In this document: one piece after another, positions 1-9,052 of the stretch | Layout: each line of letters begins with the position of its first letter | Numbering within the stretch: the stretch's first letter is position 1 | Assembly: GCA_015698285.1 (NCBI GenBank) | Contig: CP048685.1 | Coordinates: 2,232,001-2,296,000 of the forward strand | Reading direction: 5' to 3' | DNA from: Candidatus Nitronauta litoralis | GTDB taxonomy: Bacteria > Nitrospinota > Nitrospinia > Nitrospinales > Nitrospinaceae | DNA: 64,000 nt | Made by a program: the position numbers and the translations under genes | Notes under the pieces: model-generated | The model's input: the letters and a program-made list of their open reading frames with translations, nothing else | Database searches by the model: none | Told to the model about the DNA's origin: nothing

Positions 1-504
1 ATGCCGTTTATTGTGGAAGGGCTCAACCACTTCCGCCAGTTGATGGGAAAACAGCAGGTCACGATTCAGTCATGGAGTTTCCCGCTTGAAAAAGACATGC
101 AGGGGAAAATGAAGAAAACCTTCGGCAGGATTCACGTCAGTAAATTTTTACATCACCTGCAACGTGAACAGAGGCGCGCATTTCTCGCCTGGGCACAGAC
201 GGCGTTGAAGCCGGACGGACAACTCATCATCATCGACACCGACCTGGAGTACCGCATCCTGAAAGACGCAGAAGACCCCCTGTATCGAGAAAAACTCATG
301 CCTGGTTATCTGGAAACCCTGGTTCCTATAGAAGACAAGTTCTGCCACCATATGATAGAAGACGTGCGCGCAGCCAATTTTGCCGTCGAGCATTTTGATG
401 CGAACGAATATTATGATGAGACCGATGCCTACAGCCACTTCCCCGGCCAGAACCTCCCCCTCAAATTCATGGGCATCGAAATCGTCGCCCAACCAAAGAC
501 TTAG
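1..504 (+). CDS. SAM-dependent methyltransferase-like protein, 5' partial
   Basis: This is the C-terminal part of a protein that continues upstream of the window. The frame is open from base 1 to the stop at 502-504. The segment around LKPDGQLIIIDTD is the beta-strand and loop typical of the second half of class I Rossmann methyltransferases. The preceding FGRIHVSKFLHHL looks like the post-motif region of that fold. The glycine-rich SAM-binding motif I is not in the window, so this is probably a fragment and the ATG at base 1 need not be the true start. The substrate cannot be told. Family assignment is tentative. Confidence 0.5.
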   Translation: MPFIVEGLNHFRQLMGKQQVTIQSWSFPLEKDMQGKMKKTFGRIHVSKFLHHLQREQRRAFLAWAQTALKPDGQLIIIDTDLEYRILKDAEDPLYREKLMPGYLETLVPIEDKFCHHMIEDVRAANFAVEHFDANEYYDETDAYSHFPGQNLPLKFMGIEIVAQPKT

Positions 505-623
505 CCAGGCGGGCAACGGTGCTTGGCGCACGGCCAGCGTACAACCTTTGGCAATACAATTGGGACATTGAAGAGTTTTTCTATGTGTCCTTCTGCGGTC
601 GGCAAATAGCAAAAACACCGCAT

Positions 624-674
624 GTCATTCTGAGGAGCCCAAAGGGTGACGAAGAATCTCGCCTTGGATTTTTC
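624..674 (+). repeat. Dispersed GTCATTCTGAG...ATCTCGCCTTGGA repeat, copy 1
   Basis: The segment opens with GTCATTCTGAGGAGCC and closes with AATCTCGCCTTGGATT. The same head and tail, with a longer middle, recur at 5792-5871, and an inverted variant lies at 5741-5779. Repeats of this general look are known between genes in many unrelated bacteria; their function is not established. Confidence 0.7.
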
Positions 675-821
675 AAAATTCCCCCTTCTCCGAAGAGGGA
701 CGCGAAGGTGCTGGCGCACAGCCAGTAAAGAGCAGGGGGCTTTGACCAATTCCGTGCCGCTGTATCCTGCCTTACTTCTAAAAGATTATTGATAAAAGAT
801 TTTACGGAAGAAGCCTCCCAG

Positions 822-840
822 CCCCCTTCGGAGAAGGGGG
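822..840. repeat. Palindrome CCCCCTT-N5-AAGGGGG at DUF4197 3' end
   Basis: A 7-bp perfect stem (822-828 with 834-840) around a 5-base loop lies just after the stop codon of the minus-strand DUF4197 gene. There is no long T tract on either side, so it is at best a weak terminator. A related sequence occurs near 677-700, which suggests a repeat family. Confidence 0.5.
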
Positions 841-858
841 AGCAAGCCCACCTCGGGT

Positions 859-1587
859 CTACTTAAACACTTCCTGCAGAATGTCGGTTACGCGGGCCTG
901 CGGATTGGTGCGGATTTTCTTCTCTTCTTCTCCCACCATGTGGAACACACCGTCCATGGCCTTCTCGGTCACATAAGGTTCGAGGTCCATTGAATCGGCT
1001 TTCATAAAGGGAATCGTGTTGAACTTGTCGACGAGGGCCTGATAACTCCGTGTCACGCCGACTTCATTCATGCTGTTGGAAATGATCGGACGAAACGCTT
1101 CGGCGATCTTGCCTGAAGTTTTTTCGCGGAGGTATTCCGTCGCGGCAGTGTCGCTGCCATCGAGAATCTTTTTGGCATCTTCAAACGTCATCTCCTTAAC
1201 CGCATCCATGAAAATCGGTTTGGCTTTATCGACTGCCGCTTCTGCGGCCTTGTTCATGCTCAATTCAAATTCATCCACCGGTCCATCAAAACCAACCTCC
1301 CGCAGCATGTTGGTCATGCTTCTGATTTTTTCAGGCAGTAGAATTTTCACTGCTTCGTTTTTGAAATAGCCACCCGGGTTCGACAGCACCGAAACCGCAT
1401 TGCCTGTCCCGACAGACAACGCTTCTTTTAATCCTGAAACAATTTTCTCCAGAGATAGGTCTCCGGATGTGACAGCCGGAGCTTTTTCTGTTATGCCACC
1501 AAGTAATTCATCAAAAAAACCGGCCTGAGCCGGTGCAGTAAAAATAAATCCAACGAGTAAAAGGCAGGCAATGGACAAGCGTTTCAT
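859..1587 (-). CDS. DUF4197 family secreted protein
   Basis: A 242-residue protein of the DUF4197 family, whose function is unknown. The start is placed at the ATG at 1587 rather than the longer upstream option: a GGAG ribosome site precedes it and it then begins with a clean signal peptide (MKRLSIACLLLVGFIFTAPAQA, cleavage after AQA), so the product is periplasmic. The mature part is helical and includes the family-typical stretch around GFFDELLGG near its start and the YQALVDKFN and VTEKAMDGVFHMVGEEEKKIR segments near the end. The gene is divergent from guaB and stands alone. Family assignment is good; role unknown. Confidence 0.8.
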   Translation of the reverse strand: MKRLSIACLLLVGFIFTAPAQAGFFDELLGGITEKAPAVTSGDLSLEKIVSGLKEALSVGTGNAVSVLSNPGGYFKNEAVKILLPEKIRSMTNMLREVGFDGPVDEFELSMNKAAEAAVDKAKPIFMDAVKEMTFEDAKKILDGSDTAATEYLREKTSGKIAEAFRPIISNSMNEVGVTRSYQALVDKFNTIPFMKADSMDLEPYVTEKAMDGVFHMVGEEEKKIRTNPQARVTDILQEVFK

Positions 1588-1854
1588 ATAAATCTCCGAT
1601 TTAAATTTTTTATCTTCCAGCCACTTTAAAAGTGTCCCATGATCCTGGGGCCAAATCAAAGGTGATATTTCTGTCACTGAAATGACGACCACCTGAAATG
1701 CAAAAAGGGACCCCCAATGCCGTGTAAAATACGGAAATAAAAAGCGTCAAATTTTCCCTTCCCAACCCCCGGTTAGACCGTGCTATTATGCTTTTTCAGG
1801 CGTTTGCGATAGCGTCACCACCCACACCTCCAGCATCCGGAAACACAAGACTTT

Positions 1855-3321
1855 ATGGCCAAAATACAAGATCCTGAAATGTACCTTACTTTTGACGATG
1901 TTCTTCTTCTGCCGGCATATTCCACCATGTTGCCTTCGGATGTGGATATCTCTACGCAACTGACCAAATCCCTCGAGTTGAAATGTCCGTTGATCTCGGC
2001 ACCGATGGATACAGTCACGGAATCCGAGTTGGCGATCACTCTGGCGCAGGAAGGTGGAATCGGCATCATTCACCGCAATCTCCAGCCAGAAGTGCAACGC
2101 AAGATGGTGGAAAGGGTCAAACGCGCGGTAAGCATCATCATTCCAGACCCGATTACCCTTGATCCGGACAAAACACTCGGCGAAGCGCTGGAGATCATGG
2201 ACAAATACAAAATCACCGGTATCCCAATCACCCGAGATCGCAAGCTGGTCGGTATTCTCACTAACCGGGACATCCGGTTTGAAACGAAGATGCTCAAGAA
2301 AATTTCGGAATTGATGACGAGTGAAAACCTGGTGACGATTCCGGACGGCACTTCACTTGAAAAATCAAAACGCATCCTGCACGACAACCGGATCGAAAAA
2401 CTGCCAGTGGTCGATGATCGAGGCAACCTCAAAGGATTGCTCACCCTGAAAGATATTCTGAAGGCAACCGAATATCCGGGCGCGACCAAGGATGACCACG
2501 GCAGACTGCGCGTGGGAGCTGCACTTGGCGTTTCCACCAACACCCTGCAGCACATTCAGGACATGGTCACGGTTGGACTCGATGTTCTCGTTATTGACAG
2601 TGCCCACGGGCATTCGGAAAAAGTATTGAACACCATTCGCGAGATCAAAGGAACATTCCCGGAACTGCAGGTCATTGGTGGGAACGTGGCCACTGCAGAA
2701 GGTACAGAAGCACTCATCAAGGTAGGGGCAGACGCGGTCAAGATCGGGATTGGGCCCGGGTCTATCTGCACCACCCGCGTGGTTTCCGGAGTGGGTGTGC
2801 CACAGATCACCGCTGTCATGAAGTGTAATGAGGTCGCTGAAAAGAAAGGAGTGCCCATTATTTCAGATGGGGGTATTCGCCACTCCGGAGACATCACCAA
2901 AGCCATCGCGGCCGGTGCCCGTGCCGTCATGATCGGTTCGCTGTTTGCCGGTACCGAGGAAAGTCCGGGAGAGAAAATCCTGTATCAGGGGCGGTCCTAC
3001 AAAGAGTATCGCGGCATGGGGTCCATCGGCGCCATGCAGAAGGGCAGTTCCGACCGATATTTCCAGGAGCTGGGTCTTAACGAAAGCAAACTGGTGCCGG
3101 AAGGTGTCGAGGCACGAATACCTTACCGCGGTGGCATGCGTATCACCGTCCACCAGTTGCTTGGCGGACTGAGGGCGGGTATGGGATATTGCGGAAGCAC
3201 TTGTATCGAAGATCTTCGAAAAAAATCGAAATTCATCCGGACCACTCCGTCCGGTTTGCGCGAAAGTCACGTCCACGATGTTATCGTGACCAAAGAAGCA
3301 CCGAACTACCATATCGAATAA
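1855..3321 (+). CDS. guaB: Inosine-5'-monophosphate dehydrogenase
   Basis: Oxidises IMP to XMP with NAD+, the committed step to guanine nucleotides, in the cytosol. The 488-residue length is normal. The N-terminal part starts the TIM barrel (LTFDDVLLLPAYSTM). Two CBS domains occupy about residues 90-205, and the catalytic loop GPGSICTTR puts the nucleophile at Cys305, the usual position. The flap region near the end has the RYFQE motif and EARIPYRG. It is followed after 106 bp by guaA on the same strand, so the two steps to GMP are probably co-transcribed. No strong ribosome site is seen before the ATG. Confidence 0.98.
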   Translation: MAKIQDPEMYLTFDDVLLLPAYSTMLPSDVDISTQLTKSLELKCPLISAPMDTVTESELAITLAQEGGIGIIHRNLQPEVQRKMVERVKRAVSIIIPDPITLDPDKTLGEALEIMDKYKITGIPITRDRKLVGILTNRDIRFETKMLKKISELMTSENLVTIPDGTSLEKSKRILHDNRIEKLPVVDDRGNLKGLLTLKDILKATEYPGATKDDHGRLRVGAALGVSTNTLQHIQDMVTVGLDVLVIDSAHGHSEKVLNTIREIKGTFPELQVIGGNVATAEGTEALIKVGADAVKIGIGPGSICTTRVVSGVGVPQITAVMKCNEVAEKKGVPIISDGGIRHSGDITKAIAAGARAVMIGSLFAGTEESPGEKILYQGRSYKEYRGMGSIGAMQKGSSDRYFQELGLNESKLVPEGVEARIPYRGGMRITVHQLLGGLRAGMGYCGSTCIEDLRKKSKFIRTTPSGLRESHVHDVIVTKEAPNYHIE

Positions 3322-3391
3322 CAGGGAACGGGCAAAGACTGGCCACCCTTGCTCACCCAACCGCATCCTGCAAAATTCAAAACTACATTGA

Positions 3392-3414
3392 GGTCTCCCG
3401 GAAACCCGGGAGCC
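3392..3414 (+). promoter_or_regulatory. Stem-loop just upstream of guaA ribosome site
   Basis: CTCCCGG (3395-3401) pairs with CCGGGAG (3406-3412) across an AAAC loop, with further partial pairing outside. The hairpin ends within about 16 bases of the guaA start and abuts the G-rich ribosome site. It could stabilise the guaB-guaA transcript end or limit guaA initiation; no T tract follows, so it is not an obvious terminator. Confidence 0.5.
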
Positions 3415-3427
3415 TGGGGGGAAATCA

Positions 3428-4975
3428 TTGAGCCTGCACGATCATAAAATCCTCATTCTTGACTTTGGATCCCAGTACACACAAAACATTGCCCGGAAAG
3501 TTCGCGAATGCGAGGTGTATTGCGAAATCCACCCTTGCACCTGGGAATTGGAAAAAATCAAAAAGTTTAATCCGAAAGGAATTATCCTTTCCGGCGGTCC
3601 GGCCAGTGTTCTGGAAAAAGGTGCGCCCCAAATAGACCGCAACGTTCTCGAACTGAATATACCCGTGCTGGGAATTTGTTACGGAATGCAGGTGTTGACC
3701 CACCTGCTGAACGGTCGTGTCGATCCGTCTACGGAACGCGAGTTTGGCCGCGCCGAGCTCATGGTAAAGGAATTTTCTCACCTGTTCGATGGCGTGAAAA
3801 ACAAGTCGATTGTCTGGATGAGTCACGGTGACCGTATCTCGCGTATGCCTGAAGGTTTCCGTACCACCGCGTTCACAGACAACTCACCCATCGCAGCGAT
3901 GGAGCATCCGTTACTGAAACTTTATGGTCTGCAGTTTCACCCCGAAGTGGTGCACACCCAGGAGGGGCTGCACATACTGAAGAATTTTCTCTATAAAATC
4001 TGTGCTGTGGAATCCGAGTGGAAAATGGATTCTTTGGCCGAGTTTTCCATCAACAACATCCGCAAACAGGTTGGCAATGGAAAAGTGCTGTGCGGTTTGA
4101 GTGGCGGGGTCGATTCTTCGGTGGTGGCAATCCTGCTGCACAAGGCCATCGGCGACAGGTTGACCTGTATCTTTGTGGATAACGGAGTTTTAAGAACCGG
4201 CGAACGTCAGAAAGTTGCGGAAACCTTTCGTGAGCATTTCAAAATCAATCTCATCGTGGTCGATGCGGTTGATCGTTTTCTCGACAAGCTGGAGGGAGTG
4301 GAAGATCCCGAACAGAAACGCAAGATCATCGGCAATGTGTTCATTGAGGTTTTTGAAGAAGAAGCCAACCGCCTTGGAGATTTTGAATACCTGGCGCAGG
4401 GAACGTTATACCCGGATGTAATCGAATCGGTTTCCTTCAAAGGCGGGCCATCGGCAGTCATCAAATCCCATCACAACGTGGGCGGTTTGCCGGAAAAGAT
4501 GCATCTCAAGCTGGTCGAACCGCTGCGTGAACTGTTCAAAGACGAAGCACGCGCGCTGGGCAGCGAATTGGGATTGCCCGATGAAATGATTTCCCGTCAG
4601 CCCTTCCCCGGTCCAGGGCTCGCCATCCGCGTTATCGGCAAGGTCACCCGTGAGCGGTTGGATATCCTCCGCCTGGCCGACAAGATCATACTCGAAGAAA
4701 TCAAAGCCGCCGGACTTTACAAATCCATCTGGCAATCGTTCGCTGTTCTGTTGCCGGTGAAAACGGTGGGTGTGATGGGCGATGCGCGCACTTACGAAAA
4801 CGTGATCGCCATGCGCGCCGTCAACAGCACCGACGGCATGACAGCCGACTGGGTCCACCTTCCTTATGAACTTCTCGGTAAAATCTCCAACCGGATCATC
4901 AACGAAGTGCAGGGCGTCAACCGCGTCTGCTACGACATCAGTTCCAAACCCCCGGGCACCATCGAATGGGAGTGA
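3428..4975 (+). CDS. guaA: GMP synthase (glutamine-hydrolysing)
   Basis: Converts XMP to GMP using glutamine and ATP. Domains in order: class I glutamine amidotransferase (about 1-195) with the nucleophile elbow LGICYGMQ (Cys84) and the HPE motif (QFHPEVVHT); ATP pyrophosphatase domain with the PP-loop SGGVDSS from about residue 225; and the C-terminal dimerisation domain ending KPPGTIEWE, as in nearly all GuaA proteins. At 515 residues it is full length. The start is a TTG at 3428, chosen because a run of Gs lies 6-8 bases upstream and the protein begins as the family does. Second gene of the probable guaBA operon. Confidence 0.98.
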   Translation: MSLHDHKILILDFGSQYTQNIARKVRECEVYCEIHPCTWELEKIKKFNPKGIILSGGPASVLEKGAPQIDRNVLELNIPVLGICYGMQVLTHLLNGRVDPSTEREFGRAELMVKEFSHLFDGVKNKSIVWMSHGDRISRMPEGFRTTAFTDNSPIAAMEHPLLKLYGLQFHPEVVHTQEGLHILKNFLYKICAVESEWKMDSLAEFSINNIRKQVGNGKVLCGLSGGVDSSVVAILLHKAIGDRLTCIFVDNGVLRTGERQKVAETFREHFKINLIVVDAVDRFLDKLEGVEDPEQKRKIIGNVFIEVFEEEANRLGDFEYLAQGTLYPDVIESVSFKGGPSAVIKSHHNVGGLPEKMHLKLVEPLRELFKDEARALGSELGLPDEMISRQPFPGPGLAIRVIGKVTRERLDILRLADKIILEEIKAAGLYKSIWQSFAVLLPVKTVGVMGDARTYENVIAMRAVNSTDGMTADWVHLPYELLGKISNRIINEVQGVNRVCYDISSKPPGTIEWE

Positions 4976-5105
4976 CCTTCTTGTTCCCGAAGAAAGCCTT
5001 GTCTCTACAGACAGGTAGTTGTCGCTAGTTTGAAATGAAATATATTGGAGTGTCATCGTACGTATTTTCCATTATCAAATGTCTTCCACATTTGAGTGAA
5101 CCTCA

Positions 5106-5669
5106 ATGAAAAATAAACGCTGTGCCTGGGCGACTAACGAAAACAGTATTCCCTATCACGATGAGGAGTGGGGGGTGCCAGCGCATGACGACCGTCTGCT
5201 GTTTGAGTTTTTGATTCTCGAAGGGGCGCAGGCGGGTTTGAGCTGGGACACAATATTAAAGAAAAGGGATCATTATCGAAAAGTATTCTCTGATTTTGAT
5301 CCAAAAAAGGTGGCGCGGTTTAAGCAGGAAAAGATTGAGAGACTGCTTCAGGATACCGGCATTATCCGCAACCGGCTCAAGGTAGAGTCCGCCGTTTCCA
5401 ACGCGAAGGCCTATTTGAAAACTCAAAAAGAGTTTGGCAGTTTCGATGCCTACATTTGGGGATTTGTGGATGGAAAACCAATTTGCAACAAATGGAAATC
5501 GTTAAAGCAAGTTCCCGCCACTACTCCCATTTCCGATGCCTTGAGCAAAGATCTCAAGAAGCGTGGTTTTCGTTTTGTGGGGTCAACCATAATGTATGCC
5601 TTCATGCAGGCGGTGGGGATGGTCAACGACCACGAAACGTCCTGCTTCCGTTACAGGCAAATCAAATAA
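5106..5669 (+). CDS. tag: DNA-3-methyladenine glycosylase I
   Basis: Removes 3-methyladenine from alkylated DNA, starting base excision repair. The 187-residue protein has the zinc-snap residues of the Tag family: an N-terminal Cys and His (KRCAW ... PYHDEEWG) and a C-terminal His and Cys (NDHETSCFRY). The substrate-pocket segment FEFLILEGAQAGLSW is intact, and GFRFVGSTIMYAFMQAVGMVNDH is the conserved helix-hairpin-helix-like end. It stands alone 130 bp after guaA and may have its own promoter. No truncation is seen. Confidence 0.96.
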   Translation: MKNKRCAWATNENSIPYHDEEWGVPAHDDRLLFEFLILEGAQAGLSWDTILKKRDHYRKVFSDFDPKKVARFKQEKIERLLQDTGIIRNRLKVESAVSNAKAYLKTQKEFGSFDAYIWGFVDGKPICNKWKSLKQVPATTPISDALSKDLKKRGFRFVGSTIMYAFMQAVGMVNDHETSCFRYRQIK

Positions 5670-5740
5670 TAGATTGACCCGGAATACGATTTCGATATTC
5701 CCTCTTCCCGAATGGAGCTTTTCAATAATGGATAATCAAA

Positions 5741-5871
5741 GTCCAGGGCGAGATGCTTCGTTTCACTCAGCATGACAATACGATATTTTATGTCATTCTG
5801 AGAAGCCGTAGGCGACCCTTCGACAAGCTCAGGACAGGCTCCAAATCTCGCCTTGGATTATTTCTTTTTTA
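5741..5871. repeat. Head-to-head pair of dispersed repeats
   Basis: An inverted copy (5741-5779; its complement reads GTCATGCTGAGTG ... ATCTCGCCCTGGAC) faces a direct copy (5792-5871; GTCATTCTGAG ... AATCTCGCCTTGGATT). The direct copy shares head and tail with the copy at 624-674 but has a longer middle that contains CCCTTCGACAAGCTCAGGAC. The pair sits in the gap between the convergent tag and ModE-like genes, where a large hairpin could also stop transcription. Confidence 0.7.
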
Positions 5872-5933
5872 CTTTAGTCTTTGGTTTGTTAAATATATTT
5901 ATGGGCAAAATCGGAGTACACAGTAGTTCATCA

Positions 5934-6314
5934 TCAACTCTTCAATTGTTTTTTGATTGCGATCCATTCCTTGTCGGTCGCTTTCTGGGATTTTTTTTCC
6001 ATATCGCGGTATAGCAAAATAATTTCCCGACCCAGCTCTGTAAGGCTGGCCCCGCCTCCTCCTGCACCCCCTTTTTCACGCGACACCAGTGGATTTTTAA
6101 AACACTGGTTCATTGTTGCCACCATATCCCACGCCCGTTTGTAGCTGAGTCCCCGTTCGCGGGCGGCGCCTGAAATGGACCCTGCGCTGTCGATCGCTTC
6201 CAGTAGATCAATTTTTCCAGGACCCAGGGCGATCTCCCCCTGCACGGTGATACGGAAACGCGCTTTGCATTTCACGGTTTCCTGGCTACCTGGGGTTTTG
6301 GATTTCGGCATCAT
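5934..6314 (-). CDS. ModE-type winged-helix transcriptional regulator (DNA-binding domain only)
   Basis: A 126-residue protein matching the N-terminal LysR-type winged helix of ModE. The recognisable parts are ALGPGKIDLLEAID, GSISGAARERGLSYKRAW (helix-turn-helix) and the glycine-rich wing GGAGGGGASLTELG, which is characteristic of this family. The C-terminal molybdate-binding (MOP) domains of full ModE are absent, as in many stand-alone relatives, so molybdate sensing cannot be assumed. Its ATG overlaps the upstream gene's TGA by four bases (ATGA), which implies translational coupling. A second ATG directly follows the first. Confidence 0.85.
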   Translation of the reverse strand: MMPKSKTPGSQETVKCKARFRITVQGEIALGPGKIDLLEAIDSAGSISGAARERGLSYKRAWDMVATMNQCFKNPLVSREKGGAGGGGASLTELGREIILLYRDMEKKSQKATDKEWIAIKKQLKS

Positions 6315-7270
6315 TTAACGGGTTTGCGGACGACGCCGATGACATTCGGGATGGGCCAGGCGATGGTGTTGCCTGTGCTTTCCGGTCGGCTGTTTTTAAA
6401 TGTACCGACGAACTCCTGTTTCGATTCTCCGGCGTTCACGAACAGTTGTGCTTCCGGGCCGCCCTCTACATACATGGCTCGCTTCAACTGGATTGTTTTC
6501 AGTTTGAGCAGGTGTTCGATGAGATCGTGAACCGAAGTGGGAACGCGGGAATGGATGAACAGAATGCGGCCTTGCAGGTCCTCGCCGATTGCGGCGACGC
6601 TCCATTTTTTTCGCTTTTGTTGTTCCCATACATTTTTGCGGTCACAGGACACCATCCGGATACTTTGCACCAGGGACTGGTATTGTTTTCGCAATTGTTT
6701 TACGTCCTGGCAATCACGGTCCAGAATCTGCACGGGCGGCAGGGCAGGGGATTGCGGATCGAATGCCAGTAAGGCCTTGTCTTTTGAGAACCAGGTGTTG
6801 TTGACGTGCTTTCCTGATTTCATATAAGACACGCTGGTCATGTGGTCGCGTTGGTACATACTGGCGTTGATGGCGGCGACCAGTTCATGACGACGGGACC
6901 ACTGTCGGGCCGAAAGGGGTTTGCCTCCCTTTTTGCGGGAAGCATTGAGCAAGCGGAATTCGAAGCGGCTGGGATCAATCCTGAGGACTCGGATGGAGGC
7001 TGCCGTTGCGGGCCGTACTATACCGGGGGCTGGGAAGGAGGCCATTTCAAGTCCGGGTTCTATATTTTCCCAGTTCTGGGGCAAGCTTCCACCCAGGGCA
7101 AACTGTGGAAGGAAATTAAAAAGAAAAGCGATAACGACAAAACTTATAGAGGGATAGCTGTGTTTCCCCAACAATCTCCGAAAAACTGATCTAAGGGATC
7201 CTTCATCTCTGGAAAGAAGCCGATTGACTTTTCCCTGGGAAGCAAATAATGAAGTATCGGAGGTCACCAT
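6311..7270 (-). CDS. NAGPA-type phosphodiester glycosidase family protein (DUF2233)
   Basis: A 319-residue protein with an N-terminal hydrophobic segment (SISFVVIAFLFNFLPQFALGG, about residues 40-62) that acts as a signal or anchor, followed by a phosphodiester glycosidase/DUF2233 domain. Family landmarks are LVAAINASMY near residue 130, a central AIGEDLQGRILFIHS segment and the C-terminal MYVEGGPEAQLFVNAG, which carries the conserved Glu-Gly-Gly. The natural substrate of bacterial members is mostly unknown; a cell-envelope sugar phosphodiester is plausible. The actual start may lie downstream of the one given. It is coupled by ATGA overlap to the ModE-like regulator. Confidence 0.75.
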   Translation of the reverse strand: MVTSDTSLFASQGKVNRLLSRDEGSLRSVFRRLLGKHSYPSISFVVIAFLFNFLPQFALGGSLPQNWENIEPGLEMASFPAPGIVRPATAASIRVLRIDPSRFEFRLLNASRKKGGKPLSARQWSRRHELVAAINASMYQRDHMTSVSYMKSGKHVNNTWFSKDKALLAFDPQSPALPPVQILDRDCQDVKQLRKQYQSLVQSIRMVSCDRKNVWEQQKRKKWSVAAIGEDLQGRILFIHSRVPTSVHDLIEHLLKLKTIQLKRAMYVEGGPEAQLFVNAGESKQEFVGTFKNSRPESTGNTIAWPIPNVIGVVRKPVK

Positions 7271-7450
7271 AGGAGATTTATTTACCCGCTTTGGTTGATT
7301 TTGGCTCTTTTTCCATTATAATTTATCCCGATAACCGATTACAAAACAATAAAATTGATACAAGGGTGGGGGAACGGCTACCAATTCGGTTACAAATAAA
7401 AAGTAAGCCCCCAGTGCATCCGGGAATTAATTGTAAGAAAGGGACGTTAA

Positions 7451-7945
7451 ATGAAAATATTCACACGCATTTTTATGGTTGCAATGGCAGTATTGCTGGT
7501 AGGTTGTGAGACCATGCACCACGGATCAGGAGGGGGTTCTTCTGCAGGTTCATCAGGCACTTCCACGAGTGATTCATCAGGAAGTACTCGCGATAGTGGT
7601 ACCGGGGTGACTATTGTGAGCCCGGAAACTGCAAGCAAGCATCATGTGGGTCCGGTTGAAATCTGCATGGAAACCAATGGGTATACTGTCGAGCCAGCAA
7701 AAAATGGAGTGAACGCGGGTAAAGGTCACCATCATCTGATCATAGATGCAGACCTCCCCGATCTGGGATCACCTATTCCCAAGGATGCCCAGCATATTCA
7801 CATGGGTGACGGTTCCAAATGTAAAACTATCGAATTCAGTGCAGGTGTGCATACTATTCGGGCGCTTTTTGCCAAGGGGAATCACATCCCTTACAATCCG
7901 TCGGTAACGGACACCGTGTTTATCTATGTGACACACTCTAACTAA
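7451..7945 (+). CDS. DUF4399 domain lipoprotein
   Basis: A 164-residue predicted lipoprotein. The signal peptide ends in the lipobox LLVGC with the lipidated Cys at residue 19. A Ser/Gly/Thr-rich linker follows (about 25-50), then a DUF4399 domain from VTIVSPETASKHHVGPVEICMETNG to the C-terminus. That domain holds the histidine-rich signature GKGHHHLIID and a later HIHMGDGS, which suggest metal binding, though this is inferred. A GGGACG element precedes the ATG. The next gene is a smaller lipoprotein with the same style of linker. Confidence 0.8.
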   Translation: MKIFTRIFMVAMAVLLVGCETMHHGSGGGSSAGSSGTSTSDSSGSTRDSGTGVTIVSPETASKHHVGPVEICMETNGYTVEPAKNGVNAGKGHHHLIIDADLPDLGSPIPKDAQHIHMGDGSKCKTIEFSAGVHTIRALFAKGNHIPYNPSVTDTVFIYVTHSN

Positions 7946-8067
7946 TTTAGAGGGTCTCTGAGGTTCCATATAGGAGATGCTTAAGGGGAACATGGATGTT
8001 TTCCCTGGCCCTCAGGAGGAAATGATTATTCACTTGTTCTTTTGACTAACATGAAGGAGCGTTAAAC

Positions 8068-8277
8068 ATGAACATGATGATTCGCACAGGCCTGGTACTT
8101 CTTGTTGTATTGAGCCTTGGTTGCGCTACGCAAGGTCAGGGAAGTTCCGGCGGAGCCTCCTCCGGGGGTAAATCCTCTGCAAGTGCTGCTCCCTCCTCAA
8201 GCGGAAGCAGTGGGCACAAAATGTTGACGGAAGAGGATTACAAGCGCATCGGTATTTCAGAAACGGGAAGTAGATAA
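8068..8277 (+). CDS. Small Ser/Gly-rich lipoprotein
   Basis: A 69-residue predicted lipoprotein. The signal peptide ends in LSLGC (Cys19). A low-complexity Ser/Gly/Ala stretch (about 22-50) is followed by a short conserved-looking tail, HKMLTEEDYKRIGI. An AAGGAGCG ribosome site sits 8 bases before the ATG, and a strong terminator follows the stop, so it is a real expressed unit. It resembles the linker of the preceding DUF4399 lipoprotein. Function is unknown. Confidence 0.65.
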   Translation: MNMMIRTGLVLLVVLSLGCATQGQGSSGGASSGGKSSASAAPSSSGSSGHKMLTEEDYKRIGISETGSR

Positions 8278-8306
8278 GAACATCCCGTCTAAAACGGTTC
8301 TTATAG

Positions 8307-8334
8307 CGGGGAGCTTCGGCTCCCCGTTTTTTTT
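8307..8334 (+). terminator. Rho-independent terminator
   Basis: CGGGGAGC (8307-8314) pairs with GCTCCCCG (8319-8326) around a TTCG tetraloop, followed by eight Ts. This is a textbook intrinsic terminator ending the small lipoprotein transcript. It also lies at the 3' end of the convergent HAD gene. Confidence 0.93.
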
Positions 8335-9052
8335 ATGTTTTTTGTTCCAGATGCGTTACGAGATGGTCGAGGTCCGGGATGACCAAATCGGTTTCAGAAA
8401 AATCAATTTTCATATTGAGCTTATTGCGTACGATCAGGCAGGGCATGCCCGCCTCCCGTGCTGCGTTTAAACCTTTCAAGGCATCTTCAATCACCAGGCA
8501 CTTTTCAGGAGGTAGGTTGAGGATAGAGGCGGCCTCGATAAAAATATCCGGCGCGGGTTTTTCCCTGCGTTTGTCGGGGGCCTTGCCGAGTATGGTGGTG
8601 ACAAGTCCATCTGCGTCTGCATGTTTGAGTATTGCACGGATGTCGTGTTCCCAAGAGCCGGATGCGATGGCGAGGGTGAATCGTTTTTTTGCCAACTCAA
8701 TGAACCGTTGGGCTGCAGGAAAGAGTGGAATCGCCCCGTTGTTACAAAAATCGGAATATTCTTTGAATTTTTCCTGACGGATTGTGTTGACACTTGCTGG
8801 CAGCTCAAGGTTATGGCGGTCAATCTCTCCCTGAATACCGGTTCCCTTTGAAGTGAATTCAACCCAGTATTCATCCGGGTCCAGCGAGTGTCCGTAACGT
8901 TCGAACACAGTGTTGTAGGCTTTGAAATGGAAGGGTTCAGAGTCTGCCAGCAACCCGTCAAAGTCCAGAACAAGTGCTTCAACAGGCTTGAGCAGTGTTC
9001 CCAGCCGCGAACAGATTACCTGAGGATCTTTTGGCTCGTTTTCAGGGGTCAT
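8333..9052 (-). CDS. HAD-superfamily phosphatase (beta-phosphoglucomutase-like)
   Basis: A 239-residue HAD hydrolase with all four motifs: motif I LVLDFDGLLADSE (nucleophile Asp), an alpha-helical cap like that of beta-phosphoglucomutase/GPP phosphatases, motif II IASGSWEHD, motif III lysine in RREKPAPDIFI, and motif IV CLVIEDALKGLNAA. It should be a cytosolic phosphatase or phosphomutase on a small phosphorylated metabolite; the exact substrate cannot be told. The start overlaps the lepB stop by four bases (ATGA), so it is the last gene of the lepA-lepB-HAD unit. Confidence 0.87.
   Translation of the reverse strand: MTPENEPKDPQVICSRLGTLLKPVEALVLDFDGLLADSEPFHFKAYNTVFERYGHSLDPDEYWVEFTSKGTGIQGEIDRHNLELPASVNTIRQEKFKEYSDFCNNGAIPLFPAAQRFIELAKKRFTLAIASGSWEHDIRAILKHADADGLVTTILGKAPDKRREKPAPDIFIEAASILNLPPEKCLVIEDALKGLNAAREAGMPCLIVRNKLNMKIDFSETDLVIPDLDHLVTHLEQKT

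Larger units (their letters stand above)
505..858. other. Gene-free interval with repeat sequences
   Basis: No convincing coding region lies between the methyltransferase stop and the DUF4197 stop. Short open frames here have no family signature. The interval holds one copy of a dispersed repeat (624-674) and two related CCCCCTTC-type palindromes (about 677-700 and 822-840), so it looks like a landing place for intergenic repeat elements. Confidence 0.6.

Noticed and set aside
2070-3366. Antisense frames across guaB
   Set aside because: These mirror the strong guaB codon pattern and have no motif support; guaB itself is certain.
5934-6314. Full molybdate-responsive ModE
   Set aside because: Only the DNA-binding domain is present; no MOP domain and no mod transport genes are in the window.
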